DNA from: an uncultured Desulfobacteraceae bacterium
GTDB taxonomy: Bacteria; Desulfobacterota; Desulfobacteria; Desulfobacterales; UBA5852
DNA: 64,000 nucleotides
NCBI GenBank assembly: GCA_913060875.1
Contig: CAJXSL010000007.1
Location: forward strand, 202,769 to 266,768
Direction of reading: 5' to 3'
In this document: in pieces, positions 1 through 6,730 of the stretch
How positions within the stretch are numbered: the first letter of the stretch is position 1
Layout of the letters: every line of letters starts with the position of its first letter
Translations under genes and position numbers: made by a program
The notes under the pieces: model-generated
Databases searched by the model: none
Seen by the model: only the letters and a program-made list of their open reading frames with translations
What the model was told of the DNA's origin: nothing

Positions 1-171
1 CACAGTGGCGGTCCGGATGACGAAACCTTTCGCGGCCCCATGAACAAGATCGTCCAGATCGAAACCGGCAACTACTACCTGACCCGGCTCTTCGGCGAAG
101 AACGGTTGACCTTCTGGGTCAACAACGTTGCCGTGGCCCTGCTCGTTCTCATGATGGGAGGTGCCCTGTGA
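1..171 (+). CDS. echA: Ech hydrogenase subunit A, C-terminal fragment
   Basis: Only the last 56 residues are in the window, with no start. They end in a hydrophobic helix (NNVAVALLVLMMGG) and lie directly before a NuoH-like subunit. By family knowledge this position in an ech operon belongs to the large antiporter-like membrane subunit (NuoL/HyfB family), which helps couple hydrogen turnover to ion translocation. The fragment itself has too few conserved residues to prove the family, so the call rests mainly on gene order. Its TGA overlaps the GTG start of the next gene by GTGA, which indicates translational coupling. Confidence 0.7.
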   Translation, partial: HSGGPDDETFRGPMNKIVQIETGNYYLTRLFGEERLTFWVNNVAVALLVLMMGGAL

Positions 172-1019
172 TCAAGGATACCCTGCTCGTTCTCTTCGCC
201 CTGGCGGGTGCACCGCTGCTGGGCGGCTTTATGGCCGGCATCGACCGCCGCATCACCGCACGCCTGCAGGCGCGCTTCGGCCCGCCCATCATGCAGCCCT
301 TCTACGATGTGGCCAAACTCTTCGGCAAACAGATGATCGTGCCCAACTCGTGGCAGGTCTTCTGCGCCTATGTCTACCTGGTGGGCGCCGTGCTGTCGGT
401 GGTGCTCTTCTTTCTGCAGTCGGATCTCCTGCTGATCTTCTTCGTCCAGGCCGTGGGGGCGGTCTTCCTGGTCCTTGGCGGCATGGCCGTGCCCTCGCCT
501 TACGCCCAGGTGGGCGCCCAGCGGGAACTGATCCAGGTGCTGACCTACGAGCCCCTGTTGATCCTGGTATTCGTCACCATCTATTCGGTGACCGGCAGCT
601 TCAAGATCTCCGCCATCTACGCCCACGAGGCGCCCCTGCTGAAAGAGCTGCCCCTGATTTTCATCGTCTTGACCTATGCCCTGACCATCAAACTGCGCAA
701 GTCGCCCTTTGATTTTTCCACTTCCCACCATGGTCATCAGGAAATCGTCAAGGGCGTGCTGACCGAGCACTCCGGCCCCATCCTAGGCCTTATCGAGGTG
801 GGGCACTGGTATGAGACGGTTTTGATCCTGGGGCTGTGCGCCCTGTTCTGGGCCACCAGCCCGGTGGGTATGATTATCCTGATCACCGCCACCTATTTTG
901 CGGAGCTGATCGTGGACAATGCCATGGCCCGCATGACCTGGCGCTGGATGCTGGGCTACGTCTGGAGCGTGGGACTGGCCATGTCGGTTATTAACATAAT
1001 CTGGCTTTACGCCAAGTAA
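168..1019 (+). CDS. echB: Ech hydrogenase membrane subunit B (NuoH/HyfC family)
   Basis: This 283-residue polytopic membrane protein anchors the hydrogenase arm and corresponds to complex I subunit NuoH. Seen in the sequence are the cytoplasmic loop RRITARLQARFGPP near residues 27-40, FDFSTSHHGHQEIVKG near residues 180-197 (typical of HyfC/EchB-like proteins) and about eight hydrophobic segments. The start is GTG, overlapping the upstream stop by four bases. The stop codon lies inside a 144-bp imperfect palindrome that separates this gene from echC. Family membership is clear; the Ech assignment rather than another group 4 hydrogenase depends on the whole operon. Confidence 0.9.
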   Translation: MIKDTLLVLFALAGAPLLGGFMAGIDRRITARLQARFGPPIMQPFYDVAKLFGKQMIVPNSWQVFCAYVYLVGAVLSVVLFFLQSDLLLIFFVQAVGAVFLVLGGMAVPSPYAQVGAQRELIQVLTYEPLLILVFVTIYSVTGSFKISAIYAHEAPLLKELPLIFIVLTYALTIKLRKSPFDFSTSHHGHQEIVKGVLTEHSGPILGLIEVGHWYETVLILGLCALFWATSPVGMIILITATYFAELIVDNAMARMTWRWMLGYVWSVGLAMSVINIIWLYAK

Positions 1020-1161
1020 GGTCCTTTCAGAAATGGTCTTTTTGAACCTGCTCGTCGTTCTCCGCAGATTTTCCTGCTGCGGCGTACCAAAGTACGCCTC
1101 ACAGCAAAACCCTTGTGCGGCCTTGATCAGGATCAAAAATCCTCACTTCTGAAAGGACCTT
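1018..1161. repeat. 144-bp imperfect palindrome within the ech operon
   Basis: The outer arms AAGGTCCTTTCAGAA (1018-1032) and TTCTGAAAGGACCTT (1147-1161) are perfect 15-bp inverted repeats. The centre GGCGTACCAAAGTACGCC (1081-1098) is also palindromic, and both share the midpoint 1089.5. The 72-base arms can therefore fold into one long interrupted hairpin. The element begins in the echB stop codon. The right half resembles a second element at 2225-2397, including the shared stretch CCTTGATC-GGA-CAAAATCC. A mobile palindromic repeat or an RNA processing signal are both possible. Confidence 0.8.
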
Positions 1162-1205
1162 GCGATAATCTCGCCCGACCAATTTATAAAGAGAAGAAAA
1201 ACACC

Positions 1206-1649
1206 ATGATCAAAGACTTCATCGAAAAATCACGCGCCAAATCCCCATGGATGGTTCACTTCGACTGCGGCAGCTGCAACGGCTGCGACATCGAAACCCT
1301 GGCCTGCCTGACGCCCATCTATGACGTGGAGCGCTTCGGGGTGGTGAACGTGGGCAACCCCAAGCACGCCGACCTCCTGATGGTGACCGGGGCCGTGAAC
1401 CACCGCAACAAACACGCCCTCAAAAAAATCTACGACCAGATGCCGGATCCCAAGGCGGTTGTGGCCATCGGCGCCTGCGGCCTGTCCGGGGGCGTATTCC
1501 GGGAAGCGTACAATGTGGTGGGCGGCATCGACAAGGTCATCCCCGTGGATGTCTACGTCTACGGTTGCCCCCCGAAACCGGAAGCCATTATCGATGGCGT
1601 GGTCAAGGCCATCGAAACCTTCAAGGCCAAGGCCCGTGAAGCGGCGTGA
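1206..1649 (+). CDS. echC: Ech hydrogenase small subunit (NuoB-like)
   Basis: This 147-residue subunit carries the proximal [4Fe-4S] cluster that passes electrons to or from the [NiFe] site. The motif CGSCNGCD (Cys21, Cys24, Cys27), a Cys in GACG (Cys91) and YGCPPKPE (Cys121) match the NuoB/hydrogenase small-subunit pattern. An open frame extends upstream to 1113 inside the palindrome, but ATG 1206 follows a purine-rich AGAGAAGAAAA stretch and gives the expected N-terminus, so it was chosen. There is no Tat signal, as expected for a cytoplasm-facing energy-converting hydrogenase. Confidence 0.92.
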   Translation: MIKDFIEKSRAKSPWMVHFDCGSCNGCDIETLACLTPIYDVERFGVVNVGNPKHADLLMVTGAVNHRNKHALKKIYDQMPDPKAVVAIGACGLSGGVFREAYNVVGGIDKVIPVDVYVYGCPPKPEAIIDGVVKAIETFKAKAREAA

Positions 1650-1656
1650 AGCTAAT

Positions 1657-1684
1657 GGGCCAGGGGTTCAAGGATTCGAGGGGG
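1657..1684 (+). repeat. short interspersed repeat GGGCCAGGGGTTC, copy 1
   Basis: The sequence GGGCCAGGGGTTCAAGG continues as ATTCGAGGGGG in the gap between echC and echD. Related copies lie at 4104-4125 (same strand) and 8863-8897 (opposite strand). All three are in intergenic DNA just downstream of genes. Confidence 0.55.
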
Positions 1685-1838
1685 CGAGTGAAAGGTTCTT
1701 ATAGGAAGCGCCAAGCTCAAAGCGTCAAGCTGAAAGGAACAGCAGGCGTTGCTGGAGGTTTGAGGTTGGAGGAACTATCCGGGCCGCTGAAACAGGACAT
1801 CAGAAAACCGTGATTCAGGAAAACAGGAAAAACAGATC

Positions 1839-2228
1839 ATGATCGAAAATATGTATTCCATCAGCGTGGATGAAATCGTTGGCCAGGCCGGCCGCATGAA
1901 GCAGGACGGCTACCGCCTGGTGACCCTGACGGCGGTGGATCTCAACGAGCATGAGGTGGACCTTATCTATCACTTCGACCGGGACCTGAAAATGAAGCAT
2001 TTTCGGGTGAACGTCACCAAAGGGCGCAAGGTGCCCAGCATCAGCGCGGTATATTTCGGCGCCGTCCTGGTGGAAAACGAAATCCAGGACCAGTTCGGCC
2101 TGCATTTCGACGGTTTGGCCCTGGATTACGACGAAGGCCTCTACCTGGAAGAAGAGGCCGGGCGCACCCCGTTTTGCAAGTACGGCGTCATAACCAAAGC
2201 GGCTTCGGCAAAAGCGATCACCGATTAG
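1839..2228 (+). CDS. echD: Ech hydrogenase subunit D (NuoC-like)
   Basis: This 129-residue hydrophilic protein belongs to the 30-kDa (NuoC) family and connects the small and large hydrogenase subunits. It contains GYRLVTLTAVD near residue 24, VDLIYHFDRDLK, and ENEIQDQFGLHFDGL near residue 80, which corresponds to the conserved NuoC motif ERE..D.FG. Length agrees with stand-alone EchD subunits. ATG 1839 follows GAAAAACAGATC, a weak ribosome-binding site. It is preceded by 189 bp of non-coding DNA and followed by a second palindromic element. Confidence 0.85.
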   Translation: MIENMYSISVDEIVGQAGRMKQDGYRLVTLTAVDLNEHEVDLIYHFDRDLKMKHFRVNVTKGRKVPSISAVYFGAVLVENEIQDQFGLHFDGLALDYDEGLYLEEEAGRTPFCKYGVITKAASAKAITD

Positions 2229-2397
2229 AAGCTATCTTAAAAAAGTCTTTTGGCCCCATATCGGCGTTGGACGCTCGTTTCATGTCCTCGAAATACCGAT
2301 GTATTTACCCCAAGGGCACTTCCTTCGGGGCGCCTGCGGATGAAACTCGAGTCCGCCTTGATCTGGAACCAAAATCCTAATTTTAAGACGGCTTCTA
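2225..2397. repeat. second imperfect palindromic element in the ech operon
   Basis: This fills part of the 382-bp gap between echD and echE. The ends pair as TAGAAGC (2226-2232) with GCTTCTA (2391-2397), and the complementarity continues inward as TCTTAAAA/TTTTAAGA. A central palindrome AAATACCGATGTATTT lies at 2291-2306, slightly off centre. The right half shares the CCTTGATC-GGA-CAAAATCC stretch with the element at 1018-1161, so the two appear to be members of one family. Nothing gene-like was seen in 2398-2610 beyond a GC-rich stretch just upstream of the echE ribosome-binding site. Confidence 0.6.
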
Positions 2398-2610
2398 TAA
2401 ATGATTCTAAACATTCATATCGGTATTAGAGCAATTTTAGCGGGCGGCGGACGGGACCGGCTCCTTTGTTCCCCAACAATGCGGCGAAAGCCTGTCCATG
2501 CGAAATGTGGCTAAACAACAACGGACCCGTCACCGCCGGCTATAAACGAGGCTGCCGGCGTCGTCTTCGCCAGGACGCGCCGGCAGCCCTCAACCACACG
2601 AGGTAAGACA

Positions 2611-3687
2611 ATGTCGAAAATGACCATCCCTTTCGGCCCCCAGCATCCGGTCCTGCCGGAACCGCTGCACCTTAAACTGGTGATGGAAGATGAAATCGTC
2701 ACCGAGGCCATCCCCCAGATCGGGTTCGTGCACCGGGGCCTGGAAAAACTCTGCGAGATTCGCGATATCCACCAGATGATCCAGGTGGTGGAGCGGGTCT
2801 GCGGCATCTGCTCCATGATTCACGCCATGTGCTACTGCCAGGCCATCGAGAAACAAATGGGCGTGGAGGCGCCGCGCCGGGCCCGCTTCCTGCGGGTGAT
2901 CTGGTCGGAATTGCACCGCATGCACAGCCACCTGCTGTGGCTGGGGCTCTACGCCGATGCCTTCGGTTTCGAAAGCCTCTTCATGCAGCTCTGGAAGATC
3001 CGCGAGCGCATCATGGACATCAACGAGGCCACCAGCGGCAACCGTGTTATCGTGTCCGTGAACGTCATCGGCGGTGTCCGCTACGACATCCCACCCGAGC
3101 AATTGTCCTGGATTCTGAAGGAACTCGGCCAGGTGGAAAAAGAACTCAAAGCCATCCAGAATACCATGCTCAACGATTATACGGTAAAGAAACGTACCGT
3201 GGGCAAGGGGGTTTTGGACAAAGCCACGGCTTACGAGTTGGGGGCTGCCGGCCCCACCCTGCGGGCCAGCGGGTGGGCCCAGGATGCCCGCCAGCTCCGC
3301 TACGCCGCCTTCGACGAGCTTGATTTCGAACCGGTGGTGGAAACCGCCGGGGATTCCTACGCCCGGGGGGCGGTCCGTTTCCGGGAGACCCTGCAGTCCA
3401 TCGACCTGGTCCGCCAGGCCATCGACAAGCTGCCGGCCGGGGAGATCAACGTCAAGGTGAAGGGCTTTCCGGAAGGCGAAATGGTCGCCCGCGTGGAACA
3501 GCCCCGCGGTGAACTGCTCTACTACATGAAATGCGACGGGTCCAAACACCTGGACCGCCTGCGCATTCGCACCCCCACCTTCGCCAATATCGCCCCCCTG
3601 CTGGCCATGCTGCCCGGCTGCCAGTTGGCGGACGTACCGGTTATCGTCCTGTCTATTGACCCCTGTATCAGCTGCACCGAACGATAG
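2611..3687 (+). CDS. echE: Ech hydrogenase large subunit ([NiFe] site, NuoD-like)
   Basis: This 358-residue catalytic subunit binds the [NiFe] centre that makes or oxidises H2. Four metal-ligand cysteines are visible: RVCGICS (Cys64, Cys67) near the N-terminus and DPCISC (Cys352, Cys355) near the C-terminus. The protein ends three residues after the last cysteine (TER), so there is little or no tail for endopeptidase removal. The C-terminal ligand is Cys, not selenocysteine. The start follows CACGAGGTAAGACA. FGPQHPVLPEPLHL at the N-terminus is typical of the NuoD-like group 4 large subunits. Confidence 0.95.
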   Translation: MSKMTIPFGPQHPVLPEPLHLKLVMEDEIVTEAIPQIGFVHRGLEKLCEIRDIHQMIQVVERVCGICSMIHAMCYCQAIEKQMGVEAPRRARFLRVIWSELHRMHSHLLWLGLYADAFGFESLFMQLWKIRERIMDINEATSGNRVIVSVNVIGGVRYDIPPEQLSWILKELGQVEKELKAIQNTMLNDYTVKKRTVGKGVLDKATAYELGAAGPTLRASGWAQDARQLRYAAFDELDFEPVVETAGDSYARGAVRFRETLQSIDLVRQAIDKLPAGEINVKVKGFPEGEMVARVEQPRGELLYYMKCDGSKHLDRLRIRTPTFANIAPLLAMLPGCQLADVPVIVLSIDPCISCTER

Positions 3688-3699
3688 GAGACTGCCATC

Positions 3700-4086
3700 A
3701 TGATGTTCATGACGCCCCACATCCTGAAAAACCTGTTCCAGAAAAGCGCCACCCGCATGTATCCGCTGGAACAGCGTGAACCTTTCGAGCGCGCCCGGGG
3801 AGAGCTTGCCATCACCGTCGAAGACTGCATCTTCTGCGGGGCATGTGCCCGCAAATGCCCGTCCCAGTGCATCACGGTGGATAAAAAGACCGCCACCTGG
3901 ACCCTGGATCCCATGGCCTGCATCTGCTGCGGTATATGCGTGACCGCCTGCCCGAAAAACTGCCTGCAGCAGGAGCTGGTCTATCGCCGCCCCTGCACGG
4001 AACGCGAGCAGATCAGCCGGCAGGGTGAAATCCGGCGCAGACCCAGGAAGGTCAAGCCGGCCGACGAAGAAAAAAAGGCGGCGTAG
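3700..4086 (+). CDS. echF: Ech hydrogenase polyferredoxin subunit F
   Basis: This 128-residue electron-transfer subunit has two [4Fe-4S] motifs: CIFCGACARKCP near residues 44-55 and CICCGICVTACP near residues 74-86. By family knowledge EchF exchanges electrons with soluble ferredoxin. The C-terminus is Lys/Arg-rich (RRRPRKVKPADEEKKAA). It begins 12 bases after echE with GGAG spaced nine bases from ATG 3700. It is the last gene of the operon, and no hydrogenase maturation genes follow. Confidence 0.93.
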   Translation: MMFMTPHILKNLFQKSATRMYPLEQREPFERARGELAITVEDCIFCGACARKCPSQCITVDKKTATWTLDPMACICCGICVTACPKNCLQQELVYRRPCTEREQISRQGEIRRRPRKVKPADEEKKAA

Positions 4087-4103
4087 CAGCGAAGATCAAA
4101 ATA

Positions 4104-4125
4104 TGGGGCCAGGGGTTCGAGGGTT
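4104..4125 (+). repeat. short interspersed repeat, copy 2
   Basis: TGGGGCCAGGGGTTCGAGGG lies just after the last ech gene and matches the copies at 1657 and, inverted, 8863. It is followed by an AT-rich tract (ATAATTTTTTTTAAAA) that could contribute to transcription termination. Confidence 0.55.
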
Positions 4126-4585
4126 ATAATTTTTTTTAAAACCGACCCTGTTCTCCAGCCGATCCTGGGAAAAAGACCGCAGGGTAAAGAAGATTTCCCG
4201 TTTTAGCCGCTATGGCCCAAGAGCAGTAACGCAATAAACCTTTTGTTTGAATTGACATCATTTTCTGCCGACGAGGCTCCCTGCCTCCGTCATCGAAGCC
4301 CGTTCCCCGGCTGTACTGCCGCAGCCGGGGAACCCTCCTTTCCTCCGCCGGGGGCCCCGACCCGAACATGGGCCACACGTGATCAAGGCCATAATGAAGC
4401 GATTCTTCAGAAAAACAATCAGAACAAACAACTTCGCCCTATTTCCAGCAAGGGATATAGGCGCGCTTGGTTATACTGGTGGGATAATGCCGCCTCAAAA
4501 GGATCAACAGGCATATCCATGACCGGTTTCTGCCCGGTCGTTTCCATGGTAGGCTTCAAACCGAAGGATCAGGCACGGGAAGGTG
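4126..4585. other. non-coding gap between convergent units, with two hairpins
   Basis: No convincing gene is seen between echF and the convergent minus-strand gene. Two adjacent inverted repeats are present: GACGAGGC/GCCTCCGTC (4270-4291, one bulge) and a perfect 12-bp stem at 4302-4313 with 4322-4333 around an 8-base loop. There is no U-tract after either, so they are not classical intrinsic terminators. A 220-residue plus-strand open frame crosses this area but runs antisense to a real gene and shows no family features. Confidence 0.5.
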
Positions 4586-5545
4586 TTACTGAACGGAACG
4601 ATCCCGCGCGGAGTCGGGCGACCACCGCCCCAAGCGTGAACTCCGGGGAATGTACTGCTCTAAAAAGTGGCCGGCATGCCGCCAGCCGACAGCCTTTACC
4701 GCCGACAGGCCCAGCACAATGCCGACTATTATCAGGACGCGGTATTCGTTCACCGGGACAAGGGACGCGCCGACCGTCACGAGCAACGCCATCAGCAGCC
4801 CTTCCAAAACCGAAAAAACCAACCCCGGGTAGTAGAGACGGGTATAGAAATGCCCGCCGCCGGGAAACAGAAAGGCCATCATGCCGGCCATCCCCTTGGT
4901 TTTGAAGGGCAGCTCGCAGCGTCGGCAGCTCATCTTGCGCTCCGACAGGACCGCGCCGCAACGCGGGCACAGGTGACGCCGCCCCACCGGCTGGAGCACC
5001 TGCTTCACCAGGGGCAGCGCCGGAAGGAGCTGTTTGATTTTTTTGCGCTCCCGTAATGCCACTCCGCTGAAGCGCTCGGAACGCCCGTTTTTATAATCGA
5101 TCTCGAGAGTTCGCCAACGCAGCCGGATACGCCGGATATCCCGATAACGCACCTGGGCAATGGACTGGCGGTAGGCATAATCGCTGCCGGTGGGAATATG
5201 CAGGATGCGGTAAGTGGTAAAAACCAGAAACGCGTTTTCCATTCCCAGGAAAACCCCCCCGGTGAAAAGCTGCAGATACCACTTCATCGGTGAACGGGCA
5301 GAAGTGATTCTCAGAATGCGCTCGCCGGACAGCAGAAAGGCCTTGAGAAACGACAGTTTGACGATCCACTGCCGCTGGCGTTTTTCGACGGGCGCCTGGT
5401 AGACATTGTGATCGTCGGTGAAAAGGATGTCCCGATCCACCGGCAGACCGAACACCTTTTCCCGCAATACGGGAGATGCGGCTTTATCTTCGGGCGGGGC
5501 TGCGAATTGTGTTGGAGGCGCATTACCGATAGCGTTGACCAGCAT
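4586..5545 (-). CDS. membrane protein with PH-like domain and zinc ribbon
   Basis: This 319-residue protein of unknown role has three visible parts. The middle (roughly residues 60-170) resembles a bacterial PH-like domain: hydrophobic segments, then FTTYRILHI and a strand-rich stretch ending in a basic loop. A zinc ribbon follows with CPRCG and CRRC near residues 190-207. The C-terminal third has two or three hydrophobic helices (GLVFSVLEGLLMALLVTVGA; VLIIVGIVLGLSAVKAVGW), perhaps a TM2-like hairpin. The N-terminal 40 residues look disordered. It stands alone, convergent with the ech operon. Domain calls are by eye. Confidence 0.75.
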   Translation of the reverse strand: MLVNAIGNAPPTQFAAPPEDKAASPVLREKVFGLPVDRDILFTDDHNVYQAPVEKRQRQWIVKLSFLKAFLLSGERILRITSARSPMKWYLQLFTGGVFLGMENAFLVFTTYRILHIPTGSDYAYRQSIAQVRYRDIRRIRLRWRTLEIDYKNGRSERFSGVALRERKKIKQLLPALPLVKQVLQPVGRRHLCPRCGAVLSERKMSCRRCELPFKTKGMAGMMAFLFPGGGHFYTRLYYPGLVFSVLEGLLMALLVTVGASLVPVNEYRVLIIVGIVLGLSAVKAVGWRHAGHFLEQYIPRSSRLGRWSPDSARDRSVQ

Positions 5546-5969
5546 GAAGTACCCTTTCTTCCGTCGACATCATCTCGAAGCAGGATCAGTGGGGTTCCGT
5601 CAAATCGTATCCAAAAAGATACGCCAATTTTATTCTTAAGCGTATGCTGTTTCCTCACGCAAACCAGAAAATTTTACTATCTATTCGTTTTTATATAAAT
5701 TTTTACTTCCTCTTGAATCACCTTGACACCCTACCCATAAGTAATTTTGCAAGTTTCAGGCCATTTAGCCAAGCATCTTTTCCATCTTCCCGATCCGGCC
5801 GTTGAAAATGTCCTAAACCCTGCGTAAGGCTTCCCCGCAAAAATGAACAGCAGCCAGGCCAATCCATCGGCCACCGGGCGGCAACGCCCCCCACAATGGG
5901 TTGCCGTCGGTGCCCATCCGTTGTATGCATGGCGCTCGCCGAACGAAATACAATCCAAGGGGAAAACCC
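5546..5969. other. AT-rich divergent intergenic region
   Basis: This 424-bp gap separates the minus-strand PH-like gene from the plus-strand gene at 5970. It includes a strongly AT-rich stretch (about 5615-5715) that probably holds the promoters. A TTGACA at 5723-5728 has no good partner at the right spacing. GGCAAC/GTTGCC can pair around 5880-5905. No gene is seen. Confidence 0.4.
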
Positions 5970-6473
5970 ATGTCCGACGACCATAGCTTGATCGAAGACG
6001 AACTTTTGGCCATTCACCACTCCGGGGAGATGCCCGAAGTGGCGCTGCACGCCGCACTGCATTATCTCCAAAATGATCCGGACGGGCCGCAAATCCGGCT
6101 TTCCCGCGAAGACTTGCAGCGCCTGAGGGATGCCGTCGAAAAGCGCTATAAACGCATTCTCATGCGGGATCTCAACCCGCGCTACCGGGGCAAATCCATC
6201 TATCGCGGCCTGGCCCGAGCCGCCGCCAACTGGCAGCGCCTGGTCCGCTTCGGGCAGCGCGCAAACCGCGATATCAGCGTTCACCGTCAGGAGGTCGCCC
6301 ACGCCCTGGAGGCCTTTCTGGAAATTGAAACGACAGATGTCGCCGCCGGGAAAAGGTTGTCTTCGGTCAACTGCACGGCCGACAATCTGGCCGCCTTTGC
6401 GGAGAGTGTCGGATTGGCGCCCTCCCGGCTGCCCGACGGCTGGCAGGCACTTTGTCCCGCGACAGCGGTTTGA
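5970..6473 (+). CDS. hypothetical protein (167 aa)
   Basis: No family was recognised. It is a charged, largely helical soluble protein with no signal peptide or membrane segment. The central region (RDAVEKRYKRILMRDLNPRY) is very basic. The longer open frame starts at 5901, but ATG 5970 has a good AAGGGG ribosome-binding site seven bases upstream. The gene stop (6471-6473) overlaps the -35 element of the promoter proposed for the aminotransferase leader, so the two units abut. Confidence 0.6.
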   Translation: MSDDHSLIEDELLAIHHSGEMPEVALHAALHYLQNDPDGPQIRLSREDLQRLRDAVEKRYKRILMRDLNPRYRGKSIYRGLARAAANWQRLVRFGQRANRDISVHRQEVAHALEAFLEIETTDVAAGKRLSSVNCTADNLAAFAESVGLAPSRLPDGWQALCPATAV

Positions 6474-6498
6474 CATCACAGCCCGAATCCCCTATGGT
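6470..6498 (+). promoter_or_regulatory. sigma-70-type promoter of the alaC leader
   Basis: TTGACA (6470-6475) and TATGGT (6493-6498) are separated by exactly 17 bases. The -35 is a perfect consensus and the -10 matches four of six positions. Transcription would start near 6505, producing a leader of about 225 nt before the aminotransferase start codon. Confidence 0.65.
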
Positions 6499-6527
6499 GG
6501 CTTTTATCCATCAACCAAGGAACTAAT

Positions 6528-6605
6528 ATGACAACGCTGATCCTACGATCAGCTGCCGCGGCCGCAGCCGGGATGCCAGTCCTTACAGCGGTCGACAGCA
6601 GCTAA
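6528..6605 (+). CDS. 25-residue alanine-rich leader peptide of alaC
   Basis: The short frame reads MTTLILRS, then six alanine codons in a row (6552-6569: gct gcc gcg gcc gca gcc), then GMPVLTAVDSS and TAA. A strong AAGGAA ribosome-binding site lies at 6517-6522. The frame begins about 23 nt after the predicted transcription start and ends before two terminator-like hairpins that precede an alanine-forming aminotransferase. This is the layout of ribosome-mediated attenuation, with alanyl-tRNA as the inferred signal. A GC-rich chance frame is the alternative, but promoter, start site, codon run and terminators all coincide. Confidence 0.65.
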   Translation: MTTLILRSAAAAAAGMPVLTAVDSS

Positions 6606-6628
6606 AACCAAACCACGCTGTTACCACT

Positions 6629-6662
6629 GCCATGGGCTGGCCAATCGGCCCATGGCGTTTTT
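6629..6662 (+). terminator. leader hairpin 1
   Basis: GCCATGGGC (6629-6637) pairs perfectly with GCCCATGGC (6648-6656) around a ten-base loop, followed by GTTTTTG. It could be a weak terminator or the upstream hairpin of an attenuator. Confidence 0.6.
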
Positions 6663-6666
6663 GCGA

Positions 6667-6701
6667 ACCCCGGGTCGAGCCTACCGACCGGGGTTTTTTT
6701 A
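6667..6701 (+). terminator. leader hairpin 2, intrinsic terminator upstream of alaC
   Basis: The left arm ACCCCGGGTCG and right arm CGACCGGGGT pair with a single bulge and are followed by seven T residues (6694-6700). This is the strongest intrinsic terminator seen in the window, and it lies inside a leader, 30 bases before the alaC start. CGGTCG at 6589-6594, within the end of the leader peptide frame, is complementary to CGACCG (6685-6690) in the terminator right arm and could act as the antiterminator. Confidence 0.75.
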
Positions 6702-6730
6702 TTGCATCAGACAACCAGAGGGGAACCGCC

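Noticed and set aside
4243-4905. Plus-strand 220-residue frame downstream of the ech operon
   Set aside because: It overlaps the PH-like gene in antisense, has no ribosome-binding site and shows low-complexity Pro/Arg/Ser sequence.
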